From NCBI RefSeq assembly GCF_004340665.1, contig NZ_SLWO01000004.1, forward strand, positions 248,001 through 312,000: a DNA stretch of 64,000 nt, read 5' to 3'. The DNA comes from Pedobacter psychrotolerans. GTDB lineage: Bacteria > Bacteroidota > Bacteroidia > Sphingobacteriales > Sphingobacteriaceae. The notes under the pieces were generated by a model, which was given only the letters and a program-made list of their open reading frames with translations, searched no databases and was not told the origin of the DNA. Position 1 is the first letter of the stretch. The number at the start of each line of letters is the position of its first letter. The position numbers were made by a program, and so were the translations under genes. This document shows, piece after piece, positions 9,316 to 18,262 of the stretch.

Positions 9316-10089
9316 TTAAAAACTTTTGATTTCTATTCCACCAAACATCGCTGTCCCATCTAAAATCAAGGTTTTTTGAATATCCCCTGTAGGCGTTAAA
9401 TGCGATCTTTTATCTTCTACACTACCAAAAATTGCGGTAACATTTGATTTTATTGCCCAGTTCTGAGGAACGATTAATTTTATTCCGCCAAAAATTGCGG
9501 TAACATCCAAACTAGCCGTTTCGGCAAAATCTGCCTGAGTCATAATAATATCTGCTCCACCAAATACAGCTGAAATATCTCCTCCTTTAAAGTTTTTAGA
9601 ATAAACGGTTTGCGTATTGCCTCCAAAAACAGCTACAACATCAATAATGTCATTATCAGAAGCATGCTGATCAGCTGTTTTAAATGTCTCTTCATCTGCA
9701 CCAACAGCGTTAAATTGATCTTTGAACTTGGCTTTCATTTTTCGCTTAACTTTAATACGGTCATTGGGCCTCAAGATTAAAAATCCACCAATAATCACCA
9801 AACCAAACCCCAGTGCATATTTTGAAAGGTCAAGATCAAAACCCATTCGATCTATAGTATTATAACTTCCAATCAATACTAAAACCAGCCAGCCTATACC
9901 TTTAAAATTCCGACGAATGCCTATATATATCCCCAATACGATAAGCAAACTCCAAATGCTGAATACCCATTCTGGAATATCCAGGCCAAGGTTATTCAAT
10001 AAAAATATAATCCCAATAGCCGCAATGACGAGGCCACCCACTACCCTACCTGAAGTATTCTGACTATTATTATGATTGATGTTTTCCAT
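9316..10089 (-). CDS. LiaF-like membrane protein (DUF5668 plus LiaF C-terminal-like repeats)
   Basis: A 257-residue protein. Residues 12-110 hold about four transmembrane helices beginning G-G-L-V-I-A-A-I-G-I-I-F-L-L-N-N-L-G, the DUF5668/LiaI-LiaF-like membrane module. Residues ~148-257 form a beta-rich domain with five spaced repeats of the type A-I/V-F-G-G (V-F-G-G-N, V-F-G-G-A, I-F-G-G-I, I-F-G-S-V, M-F-G-G-I), as in the LiaF cell-wall-stress domain. In Firmicutes LiaF restrains a LiaRS-type system. Here the nearby LytS/LytTR pair downstream could be the partner, which is inference from position. Confidence 0.8.
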   Translation of the reverse strand: MENINHNNSQNTSGRVVGGLVIAAIGIIFLLNNLGLDIPEWVFSIWSLLIVLGIYIGIRRNFKGIGWLVLVLIGSYNTIDRMGFDLDLSKYALGFGLVIIGGFLILRPNDRIKVKRKMKAKFKDQFNAVGADEETFKTADQHASDNDIIDVVAVFGGNTQTVYSKNFKGGDISAVFGGADIIMTQADFAETASLDVTAIFGGIKLIVPQNWAIKSNVTAIFGSVEDKRSHLTPTGDIQKTLILDGTAMFGGIEIKSF

Positions 10090-10219
10090 TTCGATTACTA
10101 TTTAAAAAACAAAGATGTTTATAAATCAAGTTCTTCTATATACTTGCAATATAAAAACTGGTTAAACAGCGGTGAACCACATTATTTTATCGGTAAAAAA
10201 TATTTCTTAATTTGAGCCC

Positions 10220-11092
10220 ATGAAATATTTATTGATCTTGCTTTGCCTGACTGCCGCGATAGAATTAAAAGCGCAAGACCTTAAGCTGCCATATAAAGTA
10301 TACGATGTAAGGGAACAAAAGGAAATATCGGTTGATGAGATTATTGCCGACATGAAAAATGTGGATGTATTATTTTTCGGTGAAGAGCATAATGATTCAG
10401 TTGGTCATGATCTGGAAGCAAAGATATTGGAGAAACTTAACAAAACCTATCCTCAACAAGTAGCACTAAGCATGGAGATGTTTCATACCGATGTTCAACC
10501 GATCATAAATGAATACCTGGCCAATGTAATCTCCGAAAAGAATTTTATTAAAGAAGCCAGGGCATGGGATAATTACCCGGACTACAAGCCACTTATTGAA
10601 TACGCCAAAGTAAATAAATTACATGTTATTGCTGCAAATGCTGCAGCTCGCTATAGCAATGCTGTTACCAGAGGTGGTTTAATTGTACTTAAAGACTTTC
10701 CAAAAACATCATTAAACTTCTTACCTCCATTACCGGTAGATACCGCATCAGGAAGATACTATCAAAAATTTACAGCGCTATTAGGTGGTCATAATATGGG
10801 TACCATGAAAGTTTATCAAACACAGAATTTTTGGGATGCAACTATGGCCTGGTCTGTTTCCAGATTTATTGATGAGAATAAAGGCGTAAAAGTCTTTCAC
10901 ATAAATGGCCGTTTCCACAGTGATGAAAAGCTGGGCACTTTGGCTAAACTACGCCAATATTCACCAAAAATTAAAATTCTGAATATATCAGCCTTTTCAG
11001 ATCAGGACTTTGAAAAAACAGAATCGCCTAAATTTTCAAATTTAGGCGATTACATTATCATCACTGATCCAACAGTTAAAAGAAGCTATTAA
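10220..11092 (+). CDS. ChaN-family (iron-regulated) haem-binding-like lipoprotein/exported protein
   Basis: A 290-residue protein with an N-terminal signal peptide (L-L-C-L-T-A-A-I-E-L-K-A-Q, cleaved near residue 19). The ChaN fold begins V-L-F-F-G-E-E-H-N-D-S-V-G-H at ~50-63, followed by L-S-M-E-M-F-H-T-D-V-Q near 90 and G-G-H-N-M-G-T-M in the second half. ChaN-type proteins are cofacial haem binders found at the surface or periplasm, often with TonB uptake genes; no such genes are adjacent here. The end of the coding region contains a strong hairpin (11022-11051). Confidence 0.88.
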   Translation: MKYLLILLCLTAAIELKAQDLKLPYKVYDVREQKEISVDEIIADMKNVDVLFFGEEHNDSVGHDLEAKILEKLNKTYPQQVALSMEMFHTDVQPIINEYLANVISEKNFIKEARAWDNYPDYKPLIEYAKVNKLHVIAANAAARYSNAVTRGGLIVLKDFPKTSLNFLPPLPVDTASGRYYQKFTALLGGHNMGTMKVYQTQNFWDATMAWSVSRFIDENKGVKVFHINGRFHSDEKLGTLAKLRQYSPKIKILNISAFSDQDFEKTESPKFSNLGDYIIITDPTVKRSY

Positions 11093-11096
11093 AATA

Positions 11097-11127
11097 AAAA
11101 TCTGCAAATGTAATACTTGCAGATTTT
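11097..11127. terminator. Bidirectional terminator hairpin between chaN-like gene and mscL
   Basis: An 11-bp perfect stem (AAAATCTGCAA paired with TTGCAGATTTT) encloses a 9-nt loop. It is placed in the 39-bp gap between two converging genes, with A-tracts on one side and T-tracts on the other. This is the classic layout of a shared intrinsic terminator. Confidence 0.8.
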
Positions 11128-11131
11128 CATA

Positions 11132-11566
11132 TTAAGCCTTTGCCTTAAGCAAATCTCTGATTTCAGTTAACAGAATCTCTTCTTTTGGTGGAGCCACAGG
11201 TGCAGCAGCAACTGCCTCTTCCTTACGTTTCATTTTATTAATTGCCTTAATCATCATAAAGATTACTAAAGCCAATAAGATAAAGTTAATCGCTACTGTA
11301 ATAAAGTTTCCATAGGCAAAAATGGCCGCTCCTTCAATTTTTTTTGCGTCAGCTAGCGCTGTGCCTTCGGGTACGGCACCTCTCAATACCACATATAAAT
11401 TGCTGAAATCAGGTTTACCTATAATTGCGGCAACCAATGGCATAACTAAATCATTCACTACACTGTCTATAATTTTCCCAAAAGCGCCGCCAATAATTAC
11501 ACCGACTGCCAGATCCATTACATTACCTTTGATTGCAAATTCTTTAAATTCTTTTACAAAGCCCAT
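11132..11566 (-). CDS. mscL: Large-conductance mechanosensitive channel MscL
   Basis: A 144-residue protein with the MscL layout. It has the N-terminal amphipathic helix [19 protein letters not shown], pore helix TM1 [13 protein letters not shown], a periplasmic loop, and TM2 ([12 protein letters not shown]). A charged C-terminal helix ends in T-E-I-R-D-L-L. It forms a pentameric tension-gated pore that vents solutes on hypo-osmotic shock. Length and motifs are intact. Confidence 0.98.
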   Translation of the reverse strand: MGFVKEFKEFAIKGNVMDLAVGVIIGGAFGKIIDSVVNDLVMPLVAAIIGKPDFSNLYVVLRGAVPEGTALADAKKIEGAAIFAYGNFITVAINFILLALVIFMMIKAINKMKRKEEAVAAAPVAPPKEEILLTEIRDLLKAKA

Positions 11567-11696
11567 TTTTAGTCGTTTTAGTTTATTTGTTCACTAAAGT
11601 AACAAACTATTAAACTCAATACAAACGTTTAGCGAATAATTTAACAAGCAGGCAAAGTCATTTAGTGTAATTCCAAAAAATCTGAAATGATTTGTT

Positions 11697-11704
11697 TATT
11701 TTTG
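11697..11704 (+). promoter_or_regulatory. Putative -7 element TATTTTTG of the rpoN promoter
   Basis: TATTTTTG is a full match to TAnnTTTG and ends 20 bases before the ATG at 11725. It lies within the apparent extra N-terminal codons of a longer TTG-started reading frame, which supports ATG 11725 as the real start. No strong -33 element was found. Confidence 0.45.
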
Positions 11705-11724
11705 ACGCCATTCTACTATATAAT

Positions 11725-13197
11725 ATGCTAAAGCAACACTTACAACAAAAATTATTACAAAAGTTATCACCACAACAAATTCAATTTATCAAATTGTTGC
11801 AGGTGCCAACCGTTGCTTTAGATACCAGAATTAAAGAAGAACTTGAGGAAAATCCTGCTTTGGAAGACCCTAGTTTAATGACTCAGGAAGAACCAAAGGG
11901 AGAATATGATGACCTTAATGATGGGCCGGAAGAATTTGATGGACCTGCTGAAGATAATAGCATGGACGAGTTTAATGTAGATGACTATCTACAGGATGAC
12001 AACACCAATGATTACAGTACCAATTACAATAATAGCGATGACGATGAAGAGAAAAAGGAAACACCTATCGCTATTGAGAGTACTTTTTTCGAGAGCCTTC
12101 AGGAACAGTTGGATCTTGTTCCCCTTTCAGACCAGGACTTTATTATAGGCAAACAAATCATTGGAAGTTTAGATGATGATGGTTATTTACGCCGTCCGTT
12201 AGGTTCCATGATTGATGATCTTGCATTTTCGCAAAATGTAATGGTTGAAGAGGAAGATGTATTGGAAATGCTTAAGCTGATTCAAAGCTTTGATCCTCCG
12301 GGCATTGGTGCAAGAGATTTAAAAGAGTGCTTATTAATCCAGTTAAAGAGAAAAGACCCTTCCAATCCAATAATCGTTAAGGCAATGAATGTTGTAGAGA
12401 ATTATTTGGATGAATTTACGCGGAAGCATTATGACAAGCTGGAGAAAAGCCTGGGCCTAGATAGTGAGGAACTAAAAGAAGTAGTGAATGAAATTCTTCG
12501 CTTGAATCCAAAACCTGGAGATGCCAACCAGGTAACGACCAAGCAAATGCAAATTATTCCTGATTTTCACATCAGCAATAATGATGGCATCCTCATTTTA
12601 ACCTTGAACTCTAAAAACGCACCCGAACTTAAAGTAAGTCGCTCATACCAGGAAATGTTCGAGCATTATGATAAGGCATCTTCAAAAGATAAAAAGCTTA
12701 AAGAAGCTGTTCAGTTTGTAAAGCAAAAACTAGATTCTGCAAAATGGTTTATTGATGCAATTAAACAGAGACAACAGACTTTGCTTAAAACAATGAATGC
12801 AATTATGCATTATCAGTATGAATATTTTTTAACTTCCGATGAACGCAAAATGCGTCCGATGATTTTAAAGGATATTGCAGATAAAATCGATATGGATATC
12901 TCAACAGTATCCAGAGTAGCTAATTCTAAATATGTCCAAACAGAATTTGGTACATTTTTATTAAAATCATTTTTCTCTGAAGCCATCCAAACTGAAAATG
13001 GCGAAGAGGTTTCCAATAAAGAAGTTAAAAAGATTCTGGAAGATTGTATTGGAAATGAGGATAAACGCAAGCCATTAGCCGATGAAAAGCTAACGGAAAT
13101 TTTAAAAGAACGTGGCTATAACATCGCCAGAAGAACTGTTGCGAAGTATCGTGAACAAATGAATATCCCTGTTGCCAGATTAAGAAAAGAATTATAA
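11725..13197 (+). CDS. rpoN: RNA polymerase sigma-54 factor RpoN
   Basis: A 490-residue protein from ATG 11725; an upstream TTG at 11692 would add 11 unlikely residues overlapping a promoter element. Region I (1-50) is Gln/Leu-rich (L-S-P-Q-Q-I-Q-F-I-K-L-L-Q), the activator-interacting part. Region II (~55-115) is strongly acidic. The core-binding domain follows, with I-G-S-L-D-D-D-G-Y-L and F-D-P-P-G-I-G-A-R-D-L-K-E-C-L. A helix-turn-helix precedes the RpoN box A-R-R-T-V-A-K-Y-R-E near the C-terminus. Sigma-54 promoters need AAA+ activators; none is encoded in the window. Confidence 0.98.
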   Translation: MLKQHLQQKLLQKLSPQQIQFIKLLQVPTVALDTRIKEELEENPALEDPSLMTQEEPKGEYDDLNDGPEEFDGPAEDNSMDEFNVDDYLQDDNTNDYSTNYNNSDDDEEKKETPIAIESTFFESLQEQLDLVPLSDQDFIIGKQIIGSLDDDGYLRRPLGSMIDDLAFSQNVMVEEEDVLEMLKLIQSFDPPGIGARDLKECLLIQLKRKDPSNPIIVKAMNVVENYLDEFTRKHYDKLEKSLGLDSEELKEVVNEILRLNPKPGDANQVTTKQMQIIPDFHISNNDGILILTLNSKNAPELKVSRSYQEMFEHYDKASSKDKKLKEAVQFVKQKLDSAKWFIDAIKQRQQTLLKTMNAIMHYQYEYFLTSDERKMRPMILKDIADKIDMDISTVSRVANSKYVQTEFGTFLLKSFFSEAIQTENGEEVSNKEVKKILEDCIGNEDKRKPLADEKLTEILKERGYNIARRTVAKYREQMNIPVARLRKEL

Positions 13198-13409
13198 TTG
13201 GCTATTTGGTTTGTTGATTGTTCGTTTTTAATGAGATAACTATAGTTGAATAGAAGATTAATAGTAATTTACATTATACAGCTATGAGGGAAACTTACCT
13301 CCTAATATAGAAGGGGCAGTGGGTGGTTAACCATTCAATAGCAGTTTTCAATTGATAAATCATAATCTTCCAAATAACTTAAATGAAACATCAACTGATA
13401 GATGAATAT

Positions 13410-13616
13410 TTAGGCTTCGCTTTGATCAGACTGATCACCACTTCCTATTTTTTCAGAAAAATCTTTTGCATGATCATCTGCTGCTGTATCACCTTGCTTT
13501 TCTTGTTCTAAATTCTCATCTAAACGATCATTCCAATCATTTAAACCTTTAGAGGGATTTTCCTGAGCCTGCTTCGTAAATTTAGATTTTTCCTGATCTT
13601 TGTTTTGATTTTCCAT
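13410..13616 (-). CDS. Small acidic, disordered hypothetical protein
   Basis: A 68-residue protein from ATG 13616; an in-frame ATG eight codons upstream (13640) is less likely. It is rich in Gln, Asp, Glu, Lys and Ser and lacks hydrophobic stretches, so it is probably disordered or coiled. No domain is recognised. It lies just downstream of the tatA-like gene on the same strand (56 bp), which may be coincidental. The codon pattern is consistent with coding, but the call rests on frame length and composition alone. Confidence 0.55.
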   Translation of the reverse strand: MENQNKDQEKSKFTKQAQENPSKGLNDWNDRLDENLEQEKQGDTAADDHAKDFSEKIGSGDQSDQSEA

Positions 13617-13672
13617 TGTGGTTAATTTATAATCAAACACCCCAGAAGGAAATAAAGTTTCTGTAGGTCTGA

Positions 13673-13813
13673 TTATTTGTTAACAGGCTCATCTTTTGCG
13701 TTCTTAAATTCCTTTACACTTCTACCAATTCCACGCATTAATTCCGGCAACTTTTTACCGCCAAAAATTAACAAGATTACAACCCCAATTAATATGATTT
13801 CTATAGCTGACAT
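13673..13813 (-). CDS. tatA: Twin-arginine translocase subunit TatA/E
   Basis: A 46-residue protein read from ATG 13813 to TAA 13673. A single transmembrane helix ([13 protein letters not shown]) is followed by the TatA hinge F-G-G-K-K-L-P-E-L and the amphipathic helix [11 protein letters not shown]. TatA oligomers form the protein-conducting element for folded Tat substrates with TatBC. The protein is short because the polar tail is minimal, which is common in Bacteroidota. tatC is not in the window. Confidence 0.93.
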   Translation of the reverse strand: MSAIEIILIGVVILLIFGGKKLPELMRGIGRSVKEFKNAKDEPVNK

Positions 13814-13878
13814 AAATTTATTTTTAAACAAGATACGCTAAATGAATGATATTGTTTTGAAAGGCGATTTATTCATGA

Positions 13879-14733
13879 TTAAACCAATAGCGCCTTTAAT
13901 GTTCTATCCTTAATTAATGGAACTTTACCATACCTGATGAATTCTGCAAAGCCACGTAATTGTTTGATAGATTTTATGGCTTCGTAACCCTCATACGTTG
14001 TTCTGATCTTATTCAGCAATAATGTATCCGTTTTGCACATATCGCTTTCAGTAAGCAATCCTTTTTTTAAGAAAAGTTTAATCAATTCTGTCATCTTTCC
14101 ATTTGCGTAGAGATGAAGCGGGAGTTTAAATACCTCATTGTTTAACTTTTCAAAAGTTTCATTGATCCATTGAACTTCTGTATCATCGTTTACTGCGATG
14201 ATTCCATCACTTAGCACAACAGCATTTAAAAACTGTCTCGCCCTTTGCCGGGTAATAATTTCCCCATGAATCCCATCTCGCAGGGTATAATCCAACCGAT
14301 CCGCACAAAGCGATGGCATGGGCTGCTCTAAAATATTAAAAACACCATAAATAATCTGATTGGCATTATAGCCATATCTCAGCAGAACATCTGGAATTTC
14401 AGATTTATATATCACCTCTGCGAAAATCTTTTCATGATAATCCTCTCCAACATGATCAAATACATAATCACCAACATGAGAAAAAGCCGTATGAGAAACA
14501 TCGTGTAGCAATCCGGCAATCTGTTCCAACTCCGAGCCGCCCATTTTTTTTATCAACATGGCTACCCCTATTGCATGCTCCAGCCGTGAATGGCAAATAG
14601 ATGGATTAACCAGAAAAATTGCACCACTCTGGTGTATCCCAGCTAAACGTTTTAAAGCATCTGTTTGCAAAAGTGCCTCAAATACCTGTGGAAATTCCAT
14701 ATTTCCGTATAAAAAATCATTTAGCTGAATCAT
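13879..14733 (-). CDS. HD-superfamily phosphohydrolase (dGTPase/SAMHD1-like)
   Basis: A 284-residue protein from ATG 14733, since M-I-Q-L-N-D fits the family start; an ATG nine codons upstream is less likely. The HD domain has C-H-S-R-L-E-H-A-I-G-V-A (first metal His) near residue 52 and L-L-H-D-V-S-H-T-A-F-S-H-V-G (HD pair) near residue 80. C-A-D-R-L-D-Y-T-L-R-D, the distal Asp, lies near residue 145. This pattern is shared with dNTP triphosphohydrolases and related enzymes; the substrate is unknown. Confidence 0.88.
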   Translation of the reverse strand: MIQLNDFLYGNMEFPQVFEALLQTDALKRLAGIHQSGAIFLVNPSICHSRLEHAIGVAMLIKKMGGSELEQIAGLLHDVSHTAFSHVGDYVFDHVGEDYHEKIFAEVIYKSEIPDVLLRYGYNANQIIYGVFNILEQPMPSLCADRLDYTLRDGIHGEIITRQRARQFLNAVVLSDGIIAVNDDTEVQWINETFEKLNNEVFKLPLHLYANGKMTELIKLFLKKGLLTESDMCKTDTLLLNKIRTTYEGYEAIKSIKQLRGFAEFIRYGKVPLIKDRTLKALLV

Positions 14734-14947
14734 ATCAATTAGAATAAATTTGAAACACAATTATACTAATTTATTTAGTAAAAAACATAAAATAATCATC
14801 AAAATAATGATTACAAAACTACATATATTAGTTAAAAAACAACTTTCAAATATTTTGAAAGCTATTATTACAAAATAATGATCTACATTTTAAAAGATAT
14901 AAAACAAGCAAATTAATAAAACGTTATTATTGTAAATAAACGACAAT

Positions 14948-15601
14948 ATGGCAACTGCTCAACAGATTAGAAAAGCATACATTGATTATGTTTTAACCAA
15001 TGATGAAAAACCAAAAACGGTTTATTCTTTTGCAAAGAAGATTAAAATTACCGAAGCAGAATTTTATCAGTTTTTTTCTTCTTTTGAAAGTATAGAGAAA
15101 ACCATTTGGTTTGAATTTACTTTTGAAACCATTAGCAAAATAAAAGAGCAGGAGGTTTGGTTACAATATACCTCACGTGAGAAAATGCTTTCTTTTTTCT
15201 ATAGCTATCTCGAAAATCTAAAAAGCGAACGTAGTTTTGTTATTTACAGTTTAAAAAATTATAGAGGTAAGTTTTCTACACCAGATATACTGGCTGGTGT
15301 AAAGCCTATTTTTGAGAATTTTGCCCAGGAAATTATTGATGATGGATTAGAAAGCGGTGAATTGGCTGAACGTAAATTTTTAACAAAACGTTATAAAGAT
15401 GCCCTTTGGATTCAGTTTTCATTTATCCTTAATTTCTGGATTAATGATGATAGCGATGGTTTTGAGAAAAGTGATGAGGCTATTGAAAAAGGAATCAACG
15501 TTACCTTCGATCTTTTTCAGCATTCACCGATTGATAACCTGATTGATTATGGGAAGTTTCTATCCAGAAATGGGAAGTTTAAAGAAAAAATGGGATTATA
15601 A
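14948..15601 (+). CDS. TetR-like transcriptional regulator
   Basis: A 217-residue protein. The N-terminal ~60 residues look like a TetR helix-turn-helix: R-K-A-Y-I-D-Y-V-L, then S-F-A-K-K-I-K-I-T-E-A-E-F-Y-Q-F-F, then E-K-T-I-W-F. An all-helical ligand/dimer domain follows. The HTH is more divergent than usual. It sits 6 bp upstream of an AarF/UbiB-type kinase gene on the same strand, so it probably controls or accompanies that gene. A 187-bp AT-rich region upstream separates it from the divergent HD gene and likely carries promoters for both. Confidence 0.75.
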   Translation: MATAQQIRKAYIDYVLTNDEKPKTVYSFAKKIKITEAEFYQFFSSFESIEKTIWFEFTFETISKIKEQEVWLQYTSREKMLSFFYSYLENLKSERSFVIYSLKNYRGKFSTPDILAGVKPIFENFAQEIIDDGLESGELAERKFLTKRYKDALWIQFSFILNFWINDDSDGFEKSDEAIEKGINVTFDLFQHSPIDNLIDYGKFLSRNGKFKEKMGL

Positions 15602-15607
15602 TCATTG

Positions 15608-16912
15608 ATGAAGACACAACAGAGTATTCCAACAACTAAAGTAGAGCGCTCAGCAAAATTTGTAAAAACAGGTTTTCAGATTGGCGGAAACTATATCAAG
15701 CATTATTCAAAGAAATTGTTTAATCCGGGTATGGATAGAGATCAGTTAAATGAAGATAATGCGACTGATATTTATAAATCGCTGAGTGAACTTAAGGGCA
15801 GTGCTTTAAAAATAGCGCAGATGCTGAGCATGGATAAAAATATATTGCCAAAGTCTTATGTTGATAAGTTCACCCAATCGCAATATAACGCACCTCCCCT
15901 TTCTGGTCCATTAATTGTGCGTACGTTTACCAAAAACTTCGGAAAAACGCCTGAACAGATTTATGATACATTTAATCTGAATTCCAGCAATGCGGCATCT
16001 ATCGGACAGGTACATCAGGCTACGCTAAATGGCAAAAAACTCGCTGTTAAAATTCAATATCCTGGCGTTGGCGACAGTATTTCATCAGATTTAAAGCTGG
16101 TAAAACCTTTTGCCTTTCGCCTATTGGGAATGTCGGAGCGGGAATTAAATATCTACATCAAAGAAGTTGAAGAACGCTTATTGGAAGAGACAGATTATGA
16201 GCTTGAAGTGAAAAGATCAATTCAATTCTCTGAAGATTGCAAAAACCTCGATCACGTAGTTTTTCCTAAGTACTATCCAGAGTTATCCGGTAAGCGAATC
16301 ATTACGATGGATTGGTTGGATGGGTTACATTTAAAAGAGTTTTTAAAAACCAATCCTTCTCAGGAGTTAAGGAATAAAATTGGTCAGGCACTTTGGGATT
16401 TTTATAATTTTCAGCAACATGAACTTCGTGCTGTTCATGCAGACCCTCATCCGGGAAATTTTATGATTACGCCAGAAGAAGATTTAGGTGTAATTGATTT
16501 TGGCTGTATAAAAGAACTGCCAAATGATTTTTATTACCCTTTCTTCTCGCTAATTTCTACAGATGTGATCAACGATAAAGCTAAAACGATTGATGCCTTT
16601 AGAAAACTGGACATGATTCATACGGATGATACAGCGGATCAGGTAGAATTTTATTATAAATCGTATAAAGAAATGATCAGCCTTTTTGCGAAACCTTATA
16701 TCAGTAAGGTGTTTGATTTTAGCAAAACAGAATTTTTTGAGCAACTGTATCTTTATGGTGAGAAGATTTCAAAAATGCCAGAATTTAAACAGGCCAGAGG
16801 TGTAAAACATTTTATTTATGTAAATCGTACAAACTTTGGCTTATATCAAATTTTGCACGAATTAAAAGCAATGGTGAATACCGATACTTATGAGCCGACT
16901 TTAAACAGATAA
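15608..16912 (+). CDS. AarF/ABC1/UbiB-family atypical kinase
   Basis: A 434-residue protein from ATG 15608, preferred to a TTG one codon upstream. The UbiB family signature is present: the K-x-G-Q/KIAQM-like motif A-L-K-I-A-Q-M-L-S-M near residue 75, A-S-I-G-Q-V-H-Q-A with the Ala-rich loop near 130, and A-V-K-I-Q-Y-P-G-V. Also present are E-E-T-D-Y-E-L-E, catalytic V-H-A-D-P-H-P-G-N-F and metal-binding V-I-D-F-G-C. UbiB-like proteins act as ATPases supporting quinone or lipid handling. The TetR-like gene directly upstream suggests a small two-gene operon. Confidence 0.93.
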   Translation: MKTQQSIPTTKVERSAKFVKTGFQIGGNYIKHYSKKLFNPGMDRDQLNEDNATDIYKSLSELKGSALKIAQMLSMDKNILPKSYVDKFTQSQYNAPPLSGPLIVRTFTKNFGKTPEQIYDTFNLNSSNAASIGQVHQATLNGKKLAVKIQYPGVGDSISSDLKLVKPFAFRLLGMSERELNIYIKEVEERLLEETDYELEVKRSIQFSEDCKNLDHVVFPKYYPELSGKRIITMDWLDGLHLKEFLKTNPSQELRNKIGQALWDFYNFQQHELRAVHADPHPGNFMITPEEDLGVIDFGCIKELPNDFYYPFFSLISTDVINDKAKTIDAFRKLDMIHTDDTADQVEFYYKSYKEMISLFAKPYISKVFDFSKTEFFEQLYLYGEKISKMPEFKQARGVKHFIYVNRTNFGLYQILHELKAMVNTDTYEPTLNR

Positions 16913-17269
16913 TTAGCTGTTTTTTTTCACCACATTGATCATATGATCAATATCAAATGGCTTTTCAATATAATCATCAGCTTTGCATTCTTTTGCCTGT
17001 TCTGGCAATTTATTAGATGTAGAGGTGAGTACAGCAGGTACATCCTCAGTTTCAGGATCAGATTTTAATTCCTTAATTACTTCTGATCCTTTCTTTTTCC
17101 CTTTAATGTGGTCATCAACAATTACAACATCCGGGTCAATTTCATCTATTCTTTCAACGGGATCAGTTGTTAACGATGCGGTAACATCAAACCCCTCCTC
17201 TTCCAACACTTGGTCCATTATTTCAAGAATTTCTTTATTGTCCTGAACAAGTACAACCTTTTTCTTCAT
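16913..17269 (-). CDS. Stand-alone response regulator receiver protein (CheY-like)
   Basis: A 118-residue single receiver domain with no output domain. The acidic site is imperfect: V-L-V-Q-D-N-K keeps one Asp where a D-D/E-D pair is usual. The phospho-acceptor Asp lies in V-V-I-V-D-D-H (~52), Thr/Ser in L-T-S-T-S, and the switch Lys in I-E-K-P-F-D. It converges with the AarF-like gene, whose stop codon is adjacent. Such single-domain regulators usually act through protein-protein contacts; the partner kinase is unknown. Confidence 0.88.
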   Translation of the reverse strand: MKKKVVLVQDNKEILEIMDQVLEEEGFDVTASLTTDPVERIDEIDPDVVIVDDHIKGKKKGSEVIKELKSDPETEDVPAVLTSTSNKLPEQAKECKADDYIEKPFDIDHMINVVKKNS

Positions 17270-17432
17270 AGAGTTTGTAAGAATATTTTTTTAAAGATAA
17301 TAAAAAGGAAGTATTCAAAATTCAATCCTGCGTTTTTTTACAATTGGTTTAAAAAAGTTTCATGATTTCGTCTTGAATTAAAGCCCGTTCGTCGAGAATT
17401 TTATATCAATGGTATAAAAGCCATAAATGGCT

Positions 17433-17461
17433 TGCAACGTTTTCCAAGTAGTTGCGTCTTA
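17433..17461 (+). promoter_or_regulatory. Putative ECF-type sigma promoter upstream of the GIN-domain gene
   Basis: TGCAACGTTTT (AAC at 17436-17438) is followed 16 bases later by CGTCTTA (17455-17461). AAC with a CGTC box at this spacing is the common layout of ECF sigma factor promoters. It is 78 bp upstream of the GIN-domain gene. No ECF sigma gene is in the window. Confidence 0.45.
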
Positions 17462-17538
17462 TCTACAAAACAACAATAAAAAAACTTAAGCAATTCAATA
17501 ACAATTAATTAACATTTAATTATTAAATAAAAGACATT

Positions 17539-18141
17539 ATGAAAACTTCAATCAAAACCCTAATCGCAACATCATTAACAGCAATCATTTTATCTACAGC
17601 TGTATTTTCTACAAGCGTTTCTGCTTCAGAAGTTCACCCTTTGACAATTTCGGCGTTAAGTAGTTTCAAAAAGGTTTCTGTGAAAGGAAATGTTGAAGTT
17701 ATTTTAATTCAGCGGGCTAACAATGGTGTTGCTTATGCAGAAGACAATGCAGGAACAGCTAAAATTATACAGGATGGTGATGTTCTTCGCATAACTTCTA
17801 CTGACAGAACAACTGCAAAAGTAATTGTCTACGTAACAGATATCTACAGAATTGAAGCAGCAGAGAATGCAGTTGTTAAAACTGAAGGCAAATTAAACTC
17901 AAAATATCTTCAAATCTTTTTAAAAGGAAATGCACATGCAGAAATTAATACAACCACAGAAGGCTTATATACCGTTATTCAAGATAATGCAGATTTAAAA
18001 TTAAGCGGCTCAACTGATAACCATACACTGGTAATGGGCAACACTCAAAAACTTACAATTGATAAGTTTGCTGCTTTAAAAACCAATATCAGCTCAATAG
18101 AGATTTCAGCAGTAGGTAAAGAAATTGCATCAATCAACTAA
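17539..18141 (+). CDS. Exported GIN-domain (DUF2807) protein
   Basis: A 200-residue protein with an N-terminal signal peptide (cleaved after S-V-S-A near residue 30). A GIN/DUF2807-type beta-helix domain follows: F-K-K-V-S-V-K-G-N-V-E-V-I-L, A-E-D-N-A-G, D-G-D-V-L-R-I-T-S, and repeated turns K-G-N-A-H-A-E and Q-D-N-A-D-L-K-L-S-G. GIN-domain proteins are abundant secreted or periplasmic proteins of Bacteroidota with no assigned activity. The upstream ECF-like promoter and the strong terminator downstream suggest a monocistronic, stress- or surface-regulated gene. Confidence 0.88.
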   Translation: MKTSIKTLIATSLTAIILSTAVFSTSVSASEVHPLTISALSSFKKVSVKGNVEVILIQRANNGVAYAEDNAGTAKIIQDGDVLRITSTDRTTAKVIVYVTDIYRIEAAENAVVKTEGKLNSKYLQIFLKGNAHAEINTTTEGLYTVIQDNADLKLSGSTDNHTLVMGNTQKLTIDKFAALKTNISSIEISAVGKEIASIN

Positions 18142-18162
18142 ATTAAAAACATACTCTTATCT

Positions 18163-18198
18163 ATGGCTTTCTGATTCTTCAGGAAGCCATTTTTTTTT
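18163..18198 (+). terminator. Rho-independent terminator after the GIN-domain gene
   Basis: A 12-bp stem (arms 18163-18174 and 18179-18190, one G-U pair) with loop TTCT is followed directly by eight T residues. It starts 21 bp after the stop codon, so the GIN gene is probably transcribed alone. Confidence 0.92.
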
Positions 18199-18262
18199 CA
18201 GCTCAGCCAAACTTCAGATTATCTTCAGAATTGATCTGTAACTTGAACAAATTTTCAATTAA

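Noticed and set aside
11692-11724. TTG start extending RpoN by 11 residues
   Set aside because: The extra codons cover a perfect -7 element and do not look like RpoN; ATG at 11725 begins the glutamine-rich region I.
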